Made by a program: the position numbers and the translations under genes. Shown in pieces: positions 33,192 to 46,500 of a DNA stretch of 64,000 nucleotides. The notes under the pieces were generated by a model, which saw only the letters and a program-made list of their open reading frames with translations, was not told the DNA's origin and did no database searches. The stretch lies in the NCBI RefSeq assembly GCF_050948215.1, contig NC_135163.1, forward strand, positions 5,518,001 to 5,582,000, in the 5' to 3' direction. Numbering within the stretch: the stretch's first letter is position 1; each line of letters starts with the position of its first letter. Source of the stretch: Halictus rubicundus. Its lineage: Eukaryota; Arthropoda; Insecta; Hymenoptera; Halictidae.

Positions 33192-36100
33192 TCATAATTT
33201 TTTGCAATCCCACACGATTATTTTTCTGTCCTTACCACCGGATAAAACGACGTTGTTTTCTGCGGATACAGATAATGCGTAAATTGGTCCTGAAAGTAAT
33301 CATTTAGTCGTTTAAGAACAGAACTGGTTTAAATTAATTGTTGTATGTACGTAACGAATAAAATATATTTTACCATCATGACAGTGTACTTGTGAAACGA
33401 AAACCGCGTCTGAACGGTGCCACACGTTAATGTTTCCATTGCTGTCTCCTATCAATAAAAACATTCCCAACCATGACAATGTCAATGGCTCGTGTTCTAT
33501 AGTCTCACGATAAATCTGTGTGCTCGTATGGACATCGATTATATTCAACGCCTTATCTTCTGCACACGAGATAATGCTTTTGCCTTCTTGATCGAACGTC
33601 ATGGCATTTATTTTAGAAGAATGTCCTGCGCAAAAATGAATCGTATATAATATGTATTGATCAACGTAATAATGAAGTAAGTCATTGGTTTTTAATTTGT
33701 ACCCTTGACAGTAAGTTGCAGATTATAAGTGTCCAAATTCCACAGAAAAATTTCTCCATCTTCTGTACCGGATATTAGTAATGTTTCGTCCCTATAAAAA
33801 TTCTTATAGTTGCACAGTTCTTTAAATTTTTTCTGTGAATAATTGTTTCGTGAGCTATTTTAAATGTAGATACTACCTGGATATACTGATGCAAGTCACT
33901 CTAGAGTCGTGATCTAATTGAGCGATAATGTACTCCGTTGGTTTAATCTTTTTCCCGGAAGTGTAAGTTCGCCAAACTTTTGCTGTACAGTCCCATGAAC
34001 TGGATATAATGATGTGACGGGAAGGGCTTATTGCTAGACAGGATACTGCATCTTCGTGTCCTTGCAGTGTGTCTATCACTCTGCCGAATTCGACGTCATA
34101 AAATATTCTGTAACAAACAATTAGTAAATTAGTCAAGAAAATAATTGTAATTTCTCTACAAAAATGTAGTTTTAAGTCTAATCTTGTGGAATACGTACAA
34201 TGAATTGTCCCAAGAGCCAAGAACCAGAATATTACGATGAGAAGTCGCGTAATACGATATGCAAGAGGAAAGTGGTAGCATTGACAGAACTACACTGCGT
34301 GTTAACTTTTTGGTTTTCATACTGAAGAATTTAAGCGTTCCATCCTGTCCAACGGACACTATTTCGTCCATTTTCTCTGTGTTCATCACTAATATACTGC
34401 TAACGCTTTCCTTATGCGACTGGAACGTCATTAATTCACGTAATTCGAACGTTTTCTCATCAATACTTTCATTTTCTGAAAGAAATCGGAATTTCTCTTA
34501 GTAAATCTGTTCTATCATGGTAAATCATAGTAGAGTACAGCATACCTGATCCAGATTTTAACGACAGTAAAGCAGTTTCGCTGTATAATTTCTCCATCAA
34601 CGGAACGGAGCGTTTAGGATGAGGCAAAGTGAATATTTGTTTGGGTATTTGACCAAACTCCATTATTTGTACTTCTATACCATGTCTATCATTAGCATCT
34701 CGAATGGTATCTAAATCTATCGCTCCCTCGTAGCATAAATGAAAAAATACTGAAACACAACCGCATTGTAAAATATACATCTCATTATTCGTTTTACATA
34801 TTAATTTCAGAAATAATCATTGATAATACCATTGTCGGCTTTCTCAGCTTCTATTCCTCTTTGCTTGTACCCAAATATTAGATCGATCCAATGATGAAGG
34901 TTCTGAGACACATAATCGCTTTCTAAAGCATCTCTTAATACTTGTATAAAATGTGCTGGTCCTAAAATTTCGTAATAGTTGTTTTAATCTGAATCTAATA
35001 AAATATTTTAACTACAAGCTGAGATATATCCAATACCTTTCGCCCATTGTGGCAACTGTACGTCCCCTACTTTCGTACCATTGTGTCGGTAGCCAAAATC
35101 GATACAATAACTATTCACTAAAAAATCACCACCATTGTTTGTATCATAAAATTCCGGGACCAGTTCTTTAAAGTCAGACATGTTCACCAAAACATTTTTC
35201 CATACGTCAGCTACACTGTTAGGTGTTTTTGTTGGTAAGAGTGAAACAAAAAATCGATTCTGCAGAGTCGACAGAGTCATTATGTACTCTTTTACAGTTT
35301 TTTAGAAGCGATTACCATTAAATTTTGCCTCGTCTATGCGATACAAAATCACGTTCACACGTGCTCGTTAAAGTTTCTCTTTAAGATCCGATACAAAACG
35401 CAATTCTCGAATTTCTAAGTGCTCCGATCCGTCGATTTCGGTCCTCAATTAATTATTACGATACATGTTTCCCATAAAGTATACATACCTATTGAACATT
35501 CTATCTGGATGATCAAATCTGCCGTTTTGTAGACACAACATATACTGAGGATACTTTCGTACTAAATAAAATAATACAAATCCGGGCGCACTATAATGCG
35601 AACCATATAAAAACTTTGGTTCCGACATTTCTGTGTACCGTTCCTAAAAAATGTAATCATGAGTATTAATACGCAAACAAATTTTAAACACAGAAAAGAA
35701 AATTGAAATGTGTTGAGCACTGTAATTGTTACTTAAAACAAAATACCTTCAATCTTTCTAATCTGTCAGGATCAAGTGCTCCTATGGGTTTTGAAAGATC
35801 TCTGTACACACCAGGATCGTTTAGATTTAACGTAGAAGATACATAGTCTTGTATTATCCATGGCATTATCGGGTACTGGGTCAAATCATGGAAAGTTCGA
35901 TCTGCCAAACTGAAGAGACGCGTTATTTACAAAATCCGATAAACAGACTCAGTCTTCTGCATAAAAATTACCTGTTAATATACAAGAGATAATCGTAGTT
36001 TGATAAAGAACCGCTTTGCCATCTCATGGTCATTTGATCTTGAGGTATTCTTTCCAAAGACACTGCTGGCTGATTCAATAAACTTTTATAAAGTTCGTCC

Positions 36101-37573
36101 CTGTCGTTTTGATTTTTTAATGATATGAATAGATGCTCTGTTTTATTTTCCGGCTGCTTCGTCCATTTAATTTCGAGACCCTGTAACGAATACAATCGTA
36201 AAATGAAACAATGATTATGTGTACGAATTTTGGAAACTTACAACTTGTCTCAAGAGAAATCTTCGCTTTATAACGTTAACAATATCCTTCAGTTGTATTT
36301 TCAGAACTGGATGCTGAAAATATAATATTGGTAGCTTAATGACTTGAGCAAATATTATTTATTGTAACTAGACTTGACCAGTAACACTTCGATCAGTGTT
36401 CTTCTAATGCCTTTGCTGTTTAAATGCATAAAATCCACAATCTAATTATAACGATTATGAAGAACATACTTGATCCAAATTGTTGTAAGGCTGGAAATAT
36501 ATTCTAGAAGTTGTTAACAGTATCCTTCCCGGATTTACGACGAGCGGTAATACTTTATTTGCTTGAGTTTCTAACACAACTTGTTCGTACAGATCCTCCA
36601 ACCAAGATGTATCGAATGAGACCCTCGATTGTCTGGAGTGTACAATAGCCATAATCTATTTGACAACACATTGGTTACTCAATTTTCTAATACTTCAGCT
36701 ACTGGAAGCATATCAGTGAGACCTGCAGTCTGCTAATAAGAAAAATGATAATCGAAAGATATACCATAGCATTCTGTTCAGCAGATGGCAATGTGGCTGC
36801 TCTAAACAATTGTAAAATTTGTGGAAGACAGTCTTCTATTTTCGCATAATTGAAGTGGAAATACAAGTTTGCTTGTTTATGGATAAATTTATATGGGGCC
36901 AGTATATTTTTCTCCAACATCTCAACGTATTGCTTGCATTGGACCGACAATACATTGCTATAAATTGTCAAAAGAAAACGTATGTTTACAAATGTGTTTA
37001 CAAATATTATGTATATTTATGAATGAATAAACAAAAATACCTACTTCGATGGGGTCTCCCTAGACTCACATTGATCAATGTCTATAGCTTCTTTCAGTTG
37101 TATTTTTATCAAAGGTTGATTGATATCCTTATTTACAAATACTAAAGATTTCGAACATAATTTCAATCTTCCATCTATCCATTTCTGCTCTTCTGAGGTA
37201 GAAGCGTCGAGTACTTTCATTTGAACGCTGTAGTCTTCAAAAAATATTTCTCCTGGCTCCAAAAGGAGCATTGTGAACCTAAGGCAAAAAGTAGAATTGC
37301 ACATTAATTACATATTAAACATCAAATTGGATATTACACGTTAAATTATAACTTATATTCGCATCTATGTACGTAATAATACTGCCTACAGTGGCCTGTC
37401 AAAGTATTCATATAAATTAATTTTCTTATTCTTTTAACTAATTTAATATTACTAATAATTCAGTTTAATTATTAATGTTTGTAAATAGAATTCAATTCAA
37501 TTAATCTCGACTTTGTGTACAAACACTTTGCATAAATTGTCAAAGCTAGAAATACGTACCTTTCTTTTTCCAT
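33192..37573 (-). CDS. NSMAF: NSMAF/FAN: BEACH and WD40 protein, 16 exons
   Basis: Cytoplasmic adaptor related to human FAN, which couples the TNF receptor to neutral sphingomyelinase. Exons (high to low): 37573-37560, 37278-37045, 36957-36765, 36655-36470, 36313-36242, 36180-35972, 35909-35747, 35643-35489, 35215-35037, 34961-34830, 34749-34546, 34475-34199, 34107-33877, 33791-33703, 33625-33374, 33289-33192. All phases agree: 895 residues against 917 in human. N-terminal MEKERFTMLLL matches the family, and an in-frame stop lies just upstream of this ATG. The GRAM/PH-like part contains VVNPGRILLTTSRIYFQP. The BEACH domain runs from about residue 285 (WQSGSLSNYDYLLYIN, then PIMPWIIQDY and YGSHYSAPG) to IPKQIFTLPHPKR near 560. 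WD40 repeats follow to the end (GSWDNSL, SSSWDCTAKVW, GGKDRKIIVW). Divergent from USP5. Confidence 0.96.
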
Positions 37574-38885
37574 TCTTTTGAAATTAAATGTAAATTATAA
37601 TTGATAATCAACATTACTCAGACGTACGTTGTCATTTAATAATTTACGTGATCAATTTTCGATACGTTCGGCAAAATACAAGTCTTGTACTAGGTTAATA
37701 ACAGAATGATTCATCACATATAAATACACATGCCATAGACCATTGTATGCACGCTCTATTAAATTTTATTTGGAAAATACTATTGCAGAAGAAACCAGAT
37801 TTTTATTGTTTAATTTATCTCTTCAATTAGGAACTTTTTAATGCGTTGTTTAGAAAAGAAGTTGCTTCCTGAAGAATCTCTTAAAGAGAGTATTATTAAT
37901 CTCGTGACAATTTTCAAATGATTCATCCGAGGAAATTTAAGCAGACAAAGAAGTATCCGTAACCAATGACTGAACACTAATAAACAGAAATGCTAATTTA
38001 CTTTTTTATAGACGAAGACGAAACAAAATAAATTAGCGAACATTTTTTCTGCATTAACAGTTTCGTGAAATTAAGAATACAATAATACTTTTATGCATTT
38101 CGTACAATTTTGTATTTTATCATTTTTTTAAATAATTTCTGTGCGAAATTATCGCAAAACGGCCCTTGATTTAGCAATGACTTTTGCTTGCAGGTGTCAG
38201 TCATGTTTCAAGAGTTAAAAATACGCTAACGTGGTTAAAAATACTTTATATAAAATTAATCTCTCAGAATCCAGCTTTATAACAAGGGAAAGGTAAGAAT
38301 GATTATCTAGTTCCAATTACTGTATTAGAAATATAGGATATATAAAGTATGTCCCAGAATTCATGGGACAAGTGAAAAAAGTATAGAATTTTGTCAAATA
38401 AGACACTTTTCAAAGAAAAACAAATTTGAAAAGTCATGGAGCCCGCGTGTTTTGAACGGGCGTCGTCTGTGTATGATTTGCTGTATCTACTTGCGAATCT
38501 TTAAGCTCGATTTTCTAAAAAACAAAGTTTCGTGATGAATAAATTTTATTTTTTATTTTTTACTTATTTCCCATCATTTTATAGAGTATATAATTAACAC
38601 TTAAAAAATGTCTCATACACGTGTATTGTAAAACAATCGCTACACGTATTCGGTTGACAATGAAAAGCGATATGGTTGGTGATTGAGCACCACTGGCTTT
38701 TAAAGAGAAACAAGAAGAATCGAATACGTTCCGGTTCTCTCGTCTCGTTTCTGAAATCGCGCATATCATCGACACGGGAGACTAGCAAATTTTCGAATAG
38801 GTTACTTTTGGATTCGGTGTTAAAAGTTTTTTTTCTTATTCGGCACAGTTTTTAGTTCGATTTTCGCCGGAGGTCACGATCCACG
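37574..38885. other. divergent intergenic region between NSMAF and USP5
   Basis: 1.3 kb, AT-rich. It must contain or adjoin the promoters of both genes. I find no strong paired motif. A short run of sequence around 38.4-38.5 kb (GAGCCCGCGTGTTTTGAACG) is the only GC-rich piece. Confidence 0.4.
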
Positions 38886-41800
38886 ATGGAGGAGTTAACG
38901 ACACACTTGCCCACGATCAGGAGACCAGAAAAACACGATAAAATATATAAGGACGAGTGTGTTTATTCTTTCGATACTCCGGTGAGCTGTCATGTTTATT
39001 TATTAATTTGTTATCCAAAGATGTTCCGTATTTATGACGTTTGCGAGCGCATTAGACACTATGAAACGTAAATCCCAAAGCCGGTTTATACGATGCATGA
39101 GATCTCGATTGAAAATTAATAAAATTCGCAATAACAAGATTAAAATTTATAGTCTATCGATTAGAGATTATAATGATTGTGATTATCGTTTCTTGTTGTA
39201 CAGGATAGTACCACTGGCCTTTATGTGAGTCTCACCAGCTTTCTGGGATTGGGTCAGGCTTATGTAGAGCATTATTACAAGTTATCCAAAAATCCTGTCT
39301 TTCTGCACATCAAACGAACTAAAAAAGAAGTGAGTATCGCTAATTAACATATTGACTGCAGCATCAGTCATATATATCTATGACATATCATATATTTAAG
39401 TTGGACTGGCAATAGCCAAGAATAAAGTTTATAATAAACTATTATCTGCCTTTCACAGATTCCATCCGAGCCCCAAGGAGATGGCCCAGAGAAAAAAATT
39501 ACAAGACTGGCTATTGGAACATCTGATGGATTCGCACTGGATCAGCAAAAGTACACTTACCACGAAACCTACCAAATTGTTATTTTACCAAATTTCATAA
39601 CAATACCTTATCCAGCGGATAACCTACCAGAAAAGGTATGTTCAAGGCTACAGAGCGAAAAGATCCCATTTATATTATATTTATTGTTACATAGGTTGAG
39701 CAAATTATTAAATGTGTATTGGAAGCAGAATCTGCAACAAAGTTAGCAGAGGTAGAGGCTTTGTCTGGAACTTGGGATGGAGAGTTAAAAGCAGTTTCAA
39801 AGTAAGATAGTATACATAAAAAAAATTGATATAGATAAACTGTAATCATGGTTCAAATAATTATCCAATTTTTAGGCATGCAGCAAACCTCAAACAGCTA
39901 GACAATGGGAAGAAAATACTTCCAAGTGGATGGAAATGCGAAAAATGTGATCTCACACAAAACCTATGGCTTAATTTAACCGATGGCAGCATTCTCTGTG
40001 GACGTAAATTTTATGATGGAACTGGCGGGAACGATCATGCTGTGGAACACTATAGATCTACCAATTATCCATTGGCTGTGAAACTGGGAACCATAACTAA
40101 AGAGGGGAAAGGGGATGTGTATTCTTACGACGAAGACGATATGGTCGAGGATCCGAATTTAATAAAGCATTTAGCCCACTGGGGTATCAATATTACCCAA
40201 ATGGAGAAAACCGACAAGTCCATGGTGGAGCTCGAATTGGATCTCAACCAGAAGTTCGGTGAATGGGTTGCGCTCCAAGAAGCAGCTAGCAAATTAACAC
40301 CGTTGTACGGGCCTGGATTTACTGGGCTGGCCAACTTGGGAAATTCTTGTTACTTAAATAGCGTTATGCAAATGTTGTTTGTGATTCCAGACTTTATTAA
40401 AAGGTTCGTAATTTCATCTTTACTTACTTTCGACACTGAAAAGGTGAAGGGGGCTATCACGTGTAAATTTCCCAAAGAAACTCTGAAATCACGATATTAA
40501 TCGATATTAATAATTTACATTAAATTGCAGATATGTCGATGATGCAGCACAGATATTCGAACAAAATTACACCGATCCCGCGGGTGACTTTAACGTTCAG
40601 ATGTACGTTTGGAAAAATGCATGTAGTTCTGCAATTACACAGGGCTAGTCATCTAATGTGACGACATAGGAGACTTCGCCCTGTAGAATGATTTAGAAAA
40701 CGTTTACTAATAGAAACGAACGTTGCAGGGCTAAACTGGGATTTGGTTTACTCTCTGGCAAATATTCGATAGCGCCAACTACGAATAACGAAGATGAACC
40801 GCGTCAGGGAATCCCTCCTCGGATGTTCAAGACGTTAGTTGGCCGTGGGCATCCGGTGTTTTCTTCGAATCGGCAACAAGATGCACAAGAGTTCATTCTC
40901 CACATAATAAATATCATAGAAGTAATTGATATTCAGTACTTTACGATTCTCGATACGTGCAATCTTTCGTGTTAAGTTTAAATTGCAATACTAATATCAG
41001 GAAATTGATCGAACAGCGTCACAGTCGCCATCAAACGAATCCTACCGACTGTTTTAAGTTCAAAGTCGAGGAAAGGTACCAGTGCGGTCGTTCGAACAAA
41101 GTAAAGTACACTTATCGTCCGGAATATCTGCTGCCGCTTCCTATACCTATCGAAGCTGCAATAAATAAGGTAATCCTATTAATTAAATTATTTATGATAT
41201 CGGAAAATGTTTCAAACACAAATTGAATGGTATCGAGGGGACGAATGGTTGGAGGGCTGAACGTATATTATATAATACATATATGTTTAGGAGGAAGTTG
41301 CGGCGTACGAAGCGTCAAAACTGGAAGCGGAAACGAAGGGTCAGAAGTTTGACTCGAACACGTTAGTCAGACTTCGTATAAAACTTTCGTCTTGTCTGGA
41401 AGCTATCATTCGGTCCGAGACGGTCGAACAATTTTACAGTTCCGCCCTGAACGAGAAAACAACAGCTCAGAAGTAAGCCACGCGTTGCGCAATCTGTACG
41501 GTACACGTTGATTAACAAGCGGAATTGTTTGTAGGACCACCAGACTGGCCACGTTTCCAGATTATTTATTGATACACTTGAAAAAGTTCACGGTGAAAGA
41601 AGATTGGACGCCGGTCAAGTTGGATGTGGCCGTTGAAATGCCGGATATGTTAGATTTGAGCTCTCTTCGAGGGAATGGTTTGCAACCTACGGAGGAATTG
41701 TTGCCAGAAACCGACAGTTCCGAACCTCCGACGTGGACCTTCGACGCTGTCATACAGACTGATTTGATAGAAATGGGATTCCCGCCGGAAGCTTGCAAAA

Positions 41801-42588
41801 GAGCTCTCTACTTTACGGAGAACCGCGACACGAATAGTGCCATAAATTGGTTGATGGAGCACATTGTGGACTCCGATTTCGCGGACCCTTTTGTACCGCC
41901 TGGATTCGATGCGAAACCAAGTAAATGGTTCTTTAATAATAAACCGAGAACTAAAACAAATTATGAAAATGAAAATTACTCCTGACCTGGAACGCTACAC
42001 TCTAAAGGAGGCGTTGAAATAATTAACTTGTTCGTTGATTATGTTTTAGAAAAAGGTAAGTTCACAGCTAATGAGGATGCAGTGGCGATGGTAATGGGAA
42101 TGGGTTTCACGAAGGAACAAGCAGTAAAAGCGCTTAAAGCGACCGACAACAATTTAGAACGAGCAGCGGATTGGATTTTCAATCATCAAGCTGAATTAGA
42201 CGCGATGGACGTTGATGACGAGCAGGGACATTCCGAGGAGACGTTCAGAGATGGAAATAATCGTATGTTTTTCCTCTTTAAATGTTAACAATGTCTGTGG
42301 TTTGCTTTTGAAGTACTGCATTGAACCGTTTATCGTCTAGAATACAAATTAGTGGGCTTCTTGTCGCATATGGGCCCTGCAACGGCAGTAGGACATTACG
42401 TCTGTCACCTGTTGAAAGACAATCGATGGGTGATATACAACGATGATAAAGTTAGTATCACAAGAATCAAAAATACATTTCAATAGATTTAATCAAATAC
42501 TCATACAAACGGTCTATTGCAGGTTGCATTGTCTGAAAATCCACCAAAAGAATTAGGATACATATATCTATATCAACGCGTCGATTAG
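38886..42588 (+). CDS. USP5: ubiquitin C-terminal hydrolase 5 (isopeptidase T)
   Basis: Cysteine protease that disassembles unanchored polyubiquitin chains. Exons: 38886-38981, 39204-39329, 39459-39635, 39695-39801, 39876-40403, 40531-40602, 40729-40921, 41017-41169, 41291-41472, 41535-41920, 42050-42262, 42341-42450, 42523-42588: 802 residues, slightly shorter than human. The UBP zinc finger starts at about residue 190 (CEKCDLTQNLWLNLTDGS, then HAVEHYRST). The catalytic Cys box GLANLGNSCYLNS has Cys at about 327. QQDAQEFILH is the QQD box. The catalytic His lies in GHYVCH at about 763, before WVIYNDDK. Two UBA domains sit within the catalytic domain, as in the family (DLIEMGFPPEACKRALYFT and VMGMGFTKEQAVKALKAT). 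For exon 8 the acceptor ...GAACAG at 41016 is required: the nearer-looking ATATCAG at 41000 would put a stop in frame. All catalytic elements are intact. Confidence 0.96.
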
Positions 42589-43518
42589 ATTATACAATTG
42601 TTTTGTATAAAAAAAATGTATTCTATGATACTTTAACAATAAAAACTGATGGACAGAAGATGTTCAGTTTCAAGTTGATAAATTGATCCGACTGAAAACG
42701 GAAGAACTCACTTCCGCTAAAAAAAACAAGAAAATAAATAAGAAAATAAATTATCATCGAAGACGTTGAAACGTCAGTTTATTTCATCAACAATGGCACC
42801 ATCTTACAACGTGTATATAGCGTCTTCATATTCTTTTATCAAGTATAAAGTATTACTATCACTCTCTATCTGCCGTTTACTGTACATATACATTTAGACA
42901 TTATATAGCTTCAACATTATTAAAAAATTTTAAATGCACGTGATAAACTATATAGAGATCACACTTAATAAATCTCGCGACTCTTAATATAGCAGCTTTC
43001 AAATAAATATAAATTGTATTTTACAAAGTCTCTCGTTATACTTTTCGTGAAGTATATAAAATTTCCAAGATAGTGTAAAAATATAATTCAAGAATACTTT
43101 AAGTAGAAGGCCATATTGTAAATATTTAAGGCTACCGTGTTGGATAATTAATTAATCAATTACCTTTACAAGGCAATACTGTCGTAAGTTTCTCTTAGGC
43201 TACGCGACGACTCCAATTTTATAATTTACAAATTATTCACATGAACAACGCGCTCGTCATTTGCAAATTCGATCGCGTCATTCGTAAACGTATTTACAGA
43301 GAAGAACTTGTTTTAATAGATTCCTTCCATGGTGAATCATCCCGTTTGATTGTCTGAGTCATTGTTCGCAACATTGACTGTTCAAGCTGTGTTTATGGCT
43401 ACGCAAAATCCTATAAGTAAAAATCTTATTTGTACATTAATAAATGCATATGAAAACTCTCAAAATGCGCGAATAAAGCCTGTAAATATGTCTCGAAAAA
43501 GGCAACTTCGGTATCATT
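42589..43518. other. 3' regions of convergent USP5 and Myo1D
   Basis: AT-rich, containing the USP5 poly(A) signal near its left end. No other gene recognised. Confidence 0.5.
42638..42643 (+). terminator. USP5: poly(A) signal AATAAA of USP5
   Basis: Canonical signal 50 bp after the stop codon (CTTTAACAATAAAAACTGAT). Confidence 0.65.
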
Positions 43519-46500
43519 CTAACTGGCCGTTCTGAACCTCGTATTGGCACCTCCATCGATTATCCCGATCGATGGTGGAATGGCATATACAATATTATCT
43601 CCATCCTTTTTAAATGTAGGCTCATGTACTTCCGGTAGCACCTCTACCCGCAATATTTTACTTTTATTTCCTAGCATACACTTAAATCTTGTGTCGACTG
43701 TAACGTGTAAATCAGCCGAGCGTAATCTATTAGAAAATGCGTTTCTTTAGTACACGATCGTAAATACTTCAACGCAAAAGAAAAAAAGACTTATACTCAC
43801 TGCATATATCTGTTACTTAAAATTCCAACGAGCTCCCCCACTCTGTCGTCTTTCGCGATAATTGACATAATGAAATCATTTCCCCGATTGGAATGAATCG
43901 TTATCAGTTGATCCTTTCCGGGGGATACACTCAACCCCGTAATCTCGGCTATCGGTGTGCCTTTCCTTAAACTCCTGAATTTCGAACTATCAAGCTTATA
44001 TATCGTATGCTCAGTCACCACTAATACTCGGTCCTTCGGTTTATTAAACCTAGAACAATTTCTTTGTTATACAAAAGTTCAGATTATAGTATGATTTTGA
44101 ACAAAACCCTGTGCAACAATTTCATATGCAAACCTGTTAGTCTTTGTGATAAATGCACTGAATAAAACGGTTTTAAAGCGATCGGTGTTCCTCAGATTAT
44201 TTATCGAAGAATTGAAAGTACTATAATGTGGATTCTCATCCGACTTGGACAAATAATTTCCTTCCCAGCGTCTATCTTGTCCCCAATGCTGTCGTTTCGA
44301 TCGCAGGACCCCGCCAGCGGCCATCTAAAATGATATTCATATTAAATTAAGAAAATAGAACACTTAAATATTTCATAGCATAGTCATTCCGGAAAGATTA
44401 GCAAAAGTATCTATACCTTCAGTCGTAATTGGGGCCAATCTTCCCTAGGAATGTGTCTGAGAACCATCCACGCCCACCATCTATCGTACATCATTCGTAA
44501 GTAATGAATCGCGTGTCTCACGGCGAAATTTTCGCGGGGCCACGTTAAACGTTTCCCATAATCCCGCATGTTCTTCGCGTCGCGGAAAACCCTCTCCAAC
44601 TCTTTAATGTAAGTACGGATTTTGTATATTCGGTAATGCTTCATTATGACCAGCGCCGCTTTCATCTTCTTGTACTTCTGGCGACACAAGTATCCTCTCC
44701 ATTGCTTTTGCAGCAGTATCACAATGTCGGGAATCAAGTCGCTGCGTGCCTGTTAATAATTAACATGAGAAAAAATGTGATTCTATGATAGGCGGATGCT
44801 AAAGTTAGATTGATAGGTACACGAACCTTTTCTAACGCGAAGAGCGTTTGAGGCGATCGAATAAATATTTTAGTATGGCCGTATTTAACATCGTTGCTGA
44901 AACCTTTATCGTCCATTAAAGTACGAACACCGTCTTTATCGCTGCCGCCTCGAAAATTTGGCCAGGTATATTGCGATATCATTTTATACCTGGTAGAGAT
45001 AAAGATTGATTAGTAATACTCTGGTGCGATTTTGACTTCGTGCTAATCAGGAACACTTTAGTACCGTTTTAAGAAGGTATCGTATCGTTGACGATACGCG
45101 AAACCAGCTCGTCTGACCAACACGTTCTCGACCAGACCCAAATATCGCACTTGATGATTTACTCTTTCGTCGTCGAACACAACCGGTGACTTAACTTCGT
45201 TAGGCTTTATACATCTTACATAGTACGGCTCCTTGCTCGTTAGATTCTTAACCAGAGCTATCATAGATTTGCTGAAGAGAGTTCCAGCTGTTAAAGGTCG
45301 TTTCGTTGTCTGAAGTAGAATAACGAAGATTTAATACATGTCAGTATACGCTAATAGTGTTATACATATTTGTTTGCATACCGCTAAAATATTCTGAGCT
45401 CCTTCAGGCCACATGTTGCTAATTATAGGATTACTACTCTTGTACAGTAATCGTTTGAAGTCCTGGAACAGCATATCTTTGTTTTTATCCAAAAATCCAC
45501 TAATACTATATATCACATCTCCAGCATAGTGTTTAATCTTAAACTGAATCTTATGTTGAAGTTCTTTGTCCATTGGCTTCAGTTGTCTCGAAGAGTAATG
45601 CTCGTGATGTGACAGTTTCCGATCCATGTCCTCTAAAAGCATCTGAAATGAATTTTATTATAAAATAAACGTATTGATTCTCCAGTGGAAAAAGCGAAGG
45701 ATGAGAACGAACTTCATCTGTAACTTTGCCAACGTTTATGCAAGCCTCGTCCATGATAGCTATTATTCCCTTATGCGGCTGCTCCACTAGATCGCAAATT
45801 ATTTGATTGTTGAAATATTCAATATTTTTCCATTCTATACCTTCCTTCTTATATTCTTCCTGTTCTTGTTTCAACACCAATTCTGAAACATTGAACGTTA
45901 TATAACGTAGTCCTTTTAGAGAAGTAATTTCATTTTGAGAAGCTCTTACCAATAAACAGCTGCTGCAATTTTTCATTGCAATAATTAATGCAGAATTGCT
46001 CGAAGCTATTGACGTCAAAAATTTCAAATCCGTATATATCGAGCACTCCGATCACGGTTCTGTATCTTTTGCAGGTTTCTGTATCGTTTACATTAATCGC
46101 AACGTTAACGCGCGACACGATATCGCTGAACAATCGCTCGTATACAGCCTGCAGAAATTTAAAAATAAATTTAAAAATAATATTGTGAATGGCTGGCAAA
46201 AATAAGTTTATTAGCTTACTTTTGCCAATGCATCCCTTCCGAATTCCGCCTGTTTCGAAGTGTGAGTCTTCTGCACGACTTCACCGCCTGCTGCAATCAC
46301 TCTTTGAGTGAGTGCTGTGCTTAATTCCTGAGGACTAATGGAAAGTAACTTTGCTGTGTCGTTCAAAGCAGCTTTGTTTTGAATGTGAAGCTTTTCCTCC
46401 TCGAGTTTGAACGTGATGTTACCCTGCAGTAAATATGAAATTAGTCTAAGTAATAAAGTAATGAAATTTGCGCTGCTTCTATAGATTAACAACGACAAAC

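Noticed and set aside
41001..41016. Alternative acceptor ATATCAG for USP5 exon 8
   Set aside because: Using it puts a stop codon in the exon; the acceptor 16 bp further on keeps the frame and matches the family (RHSRHQTNPTDCFKF).
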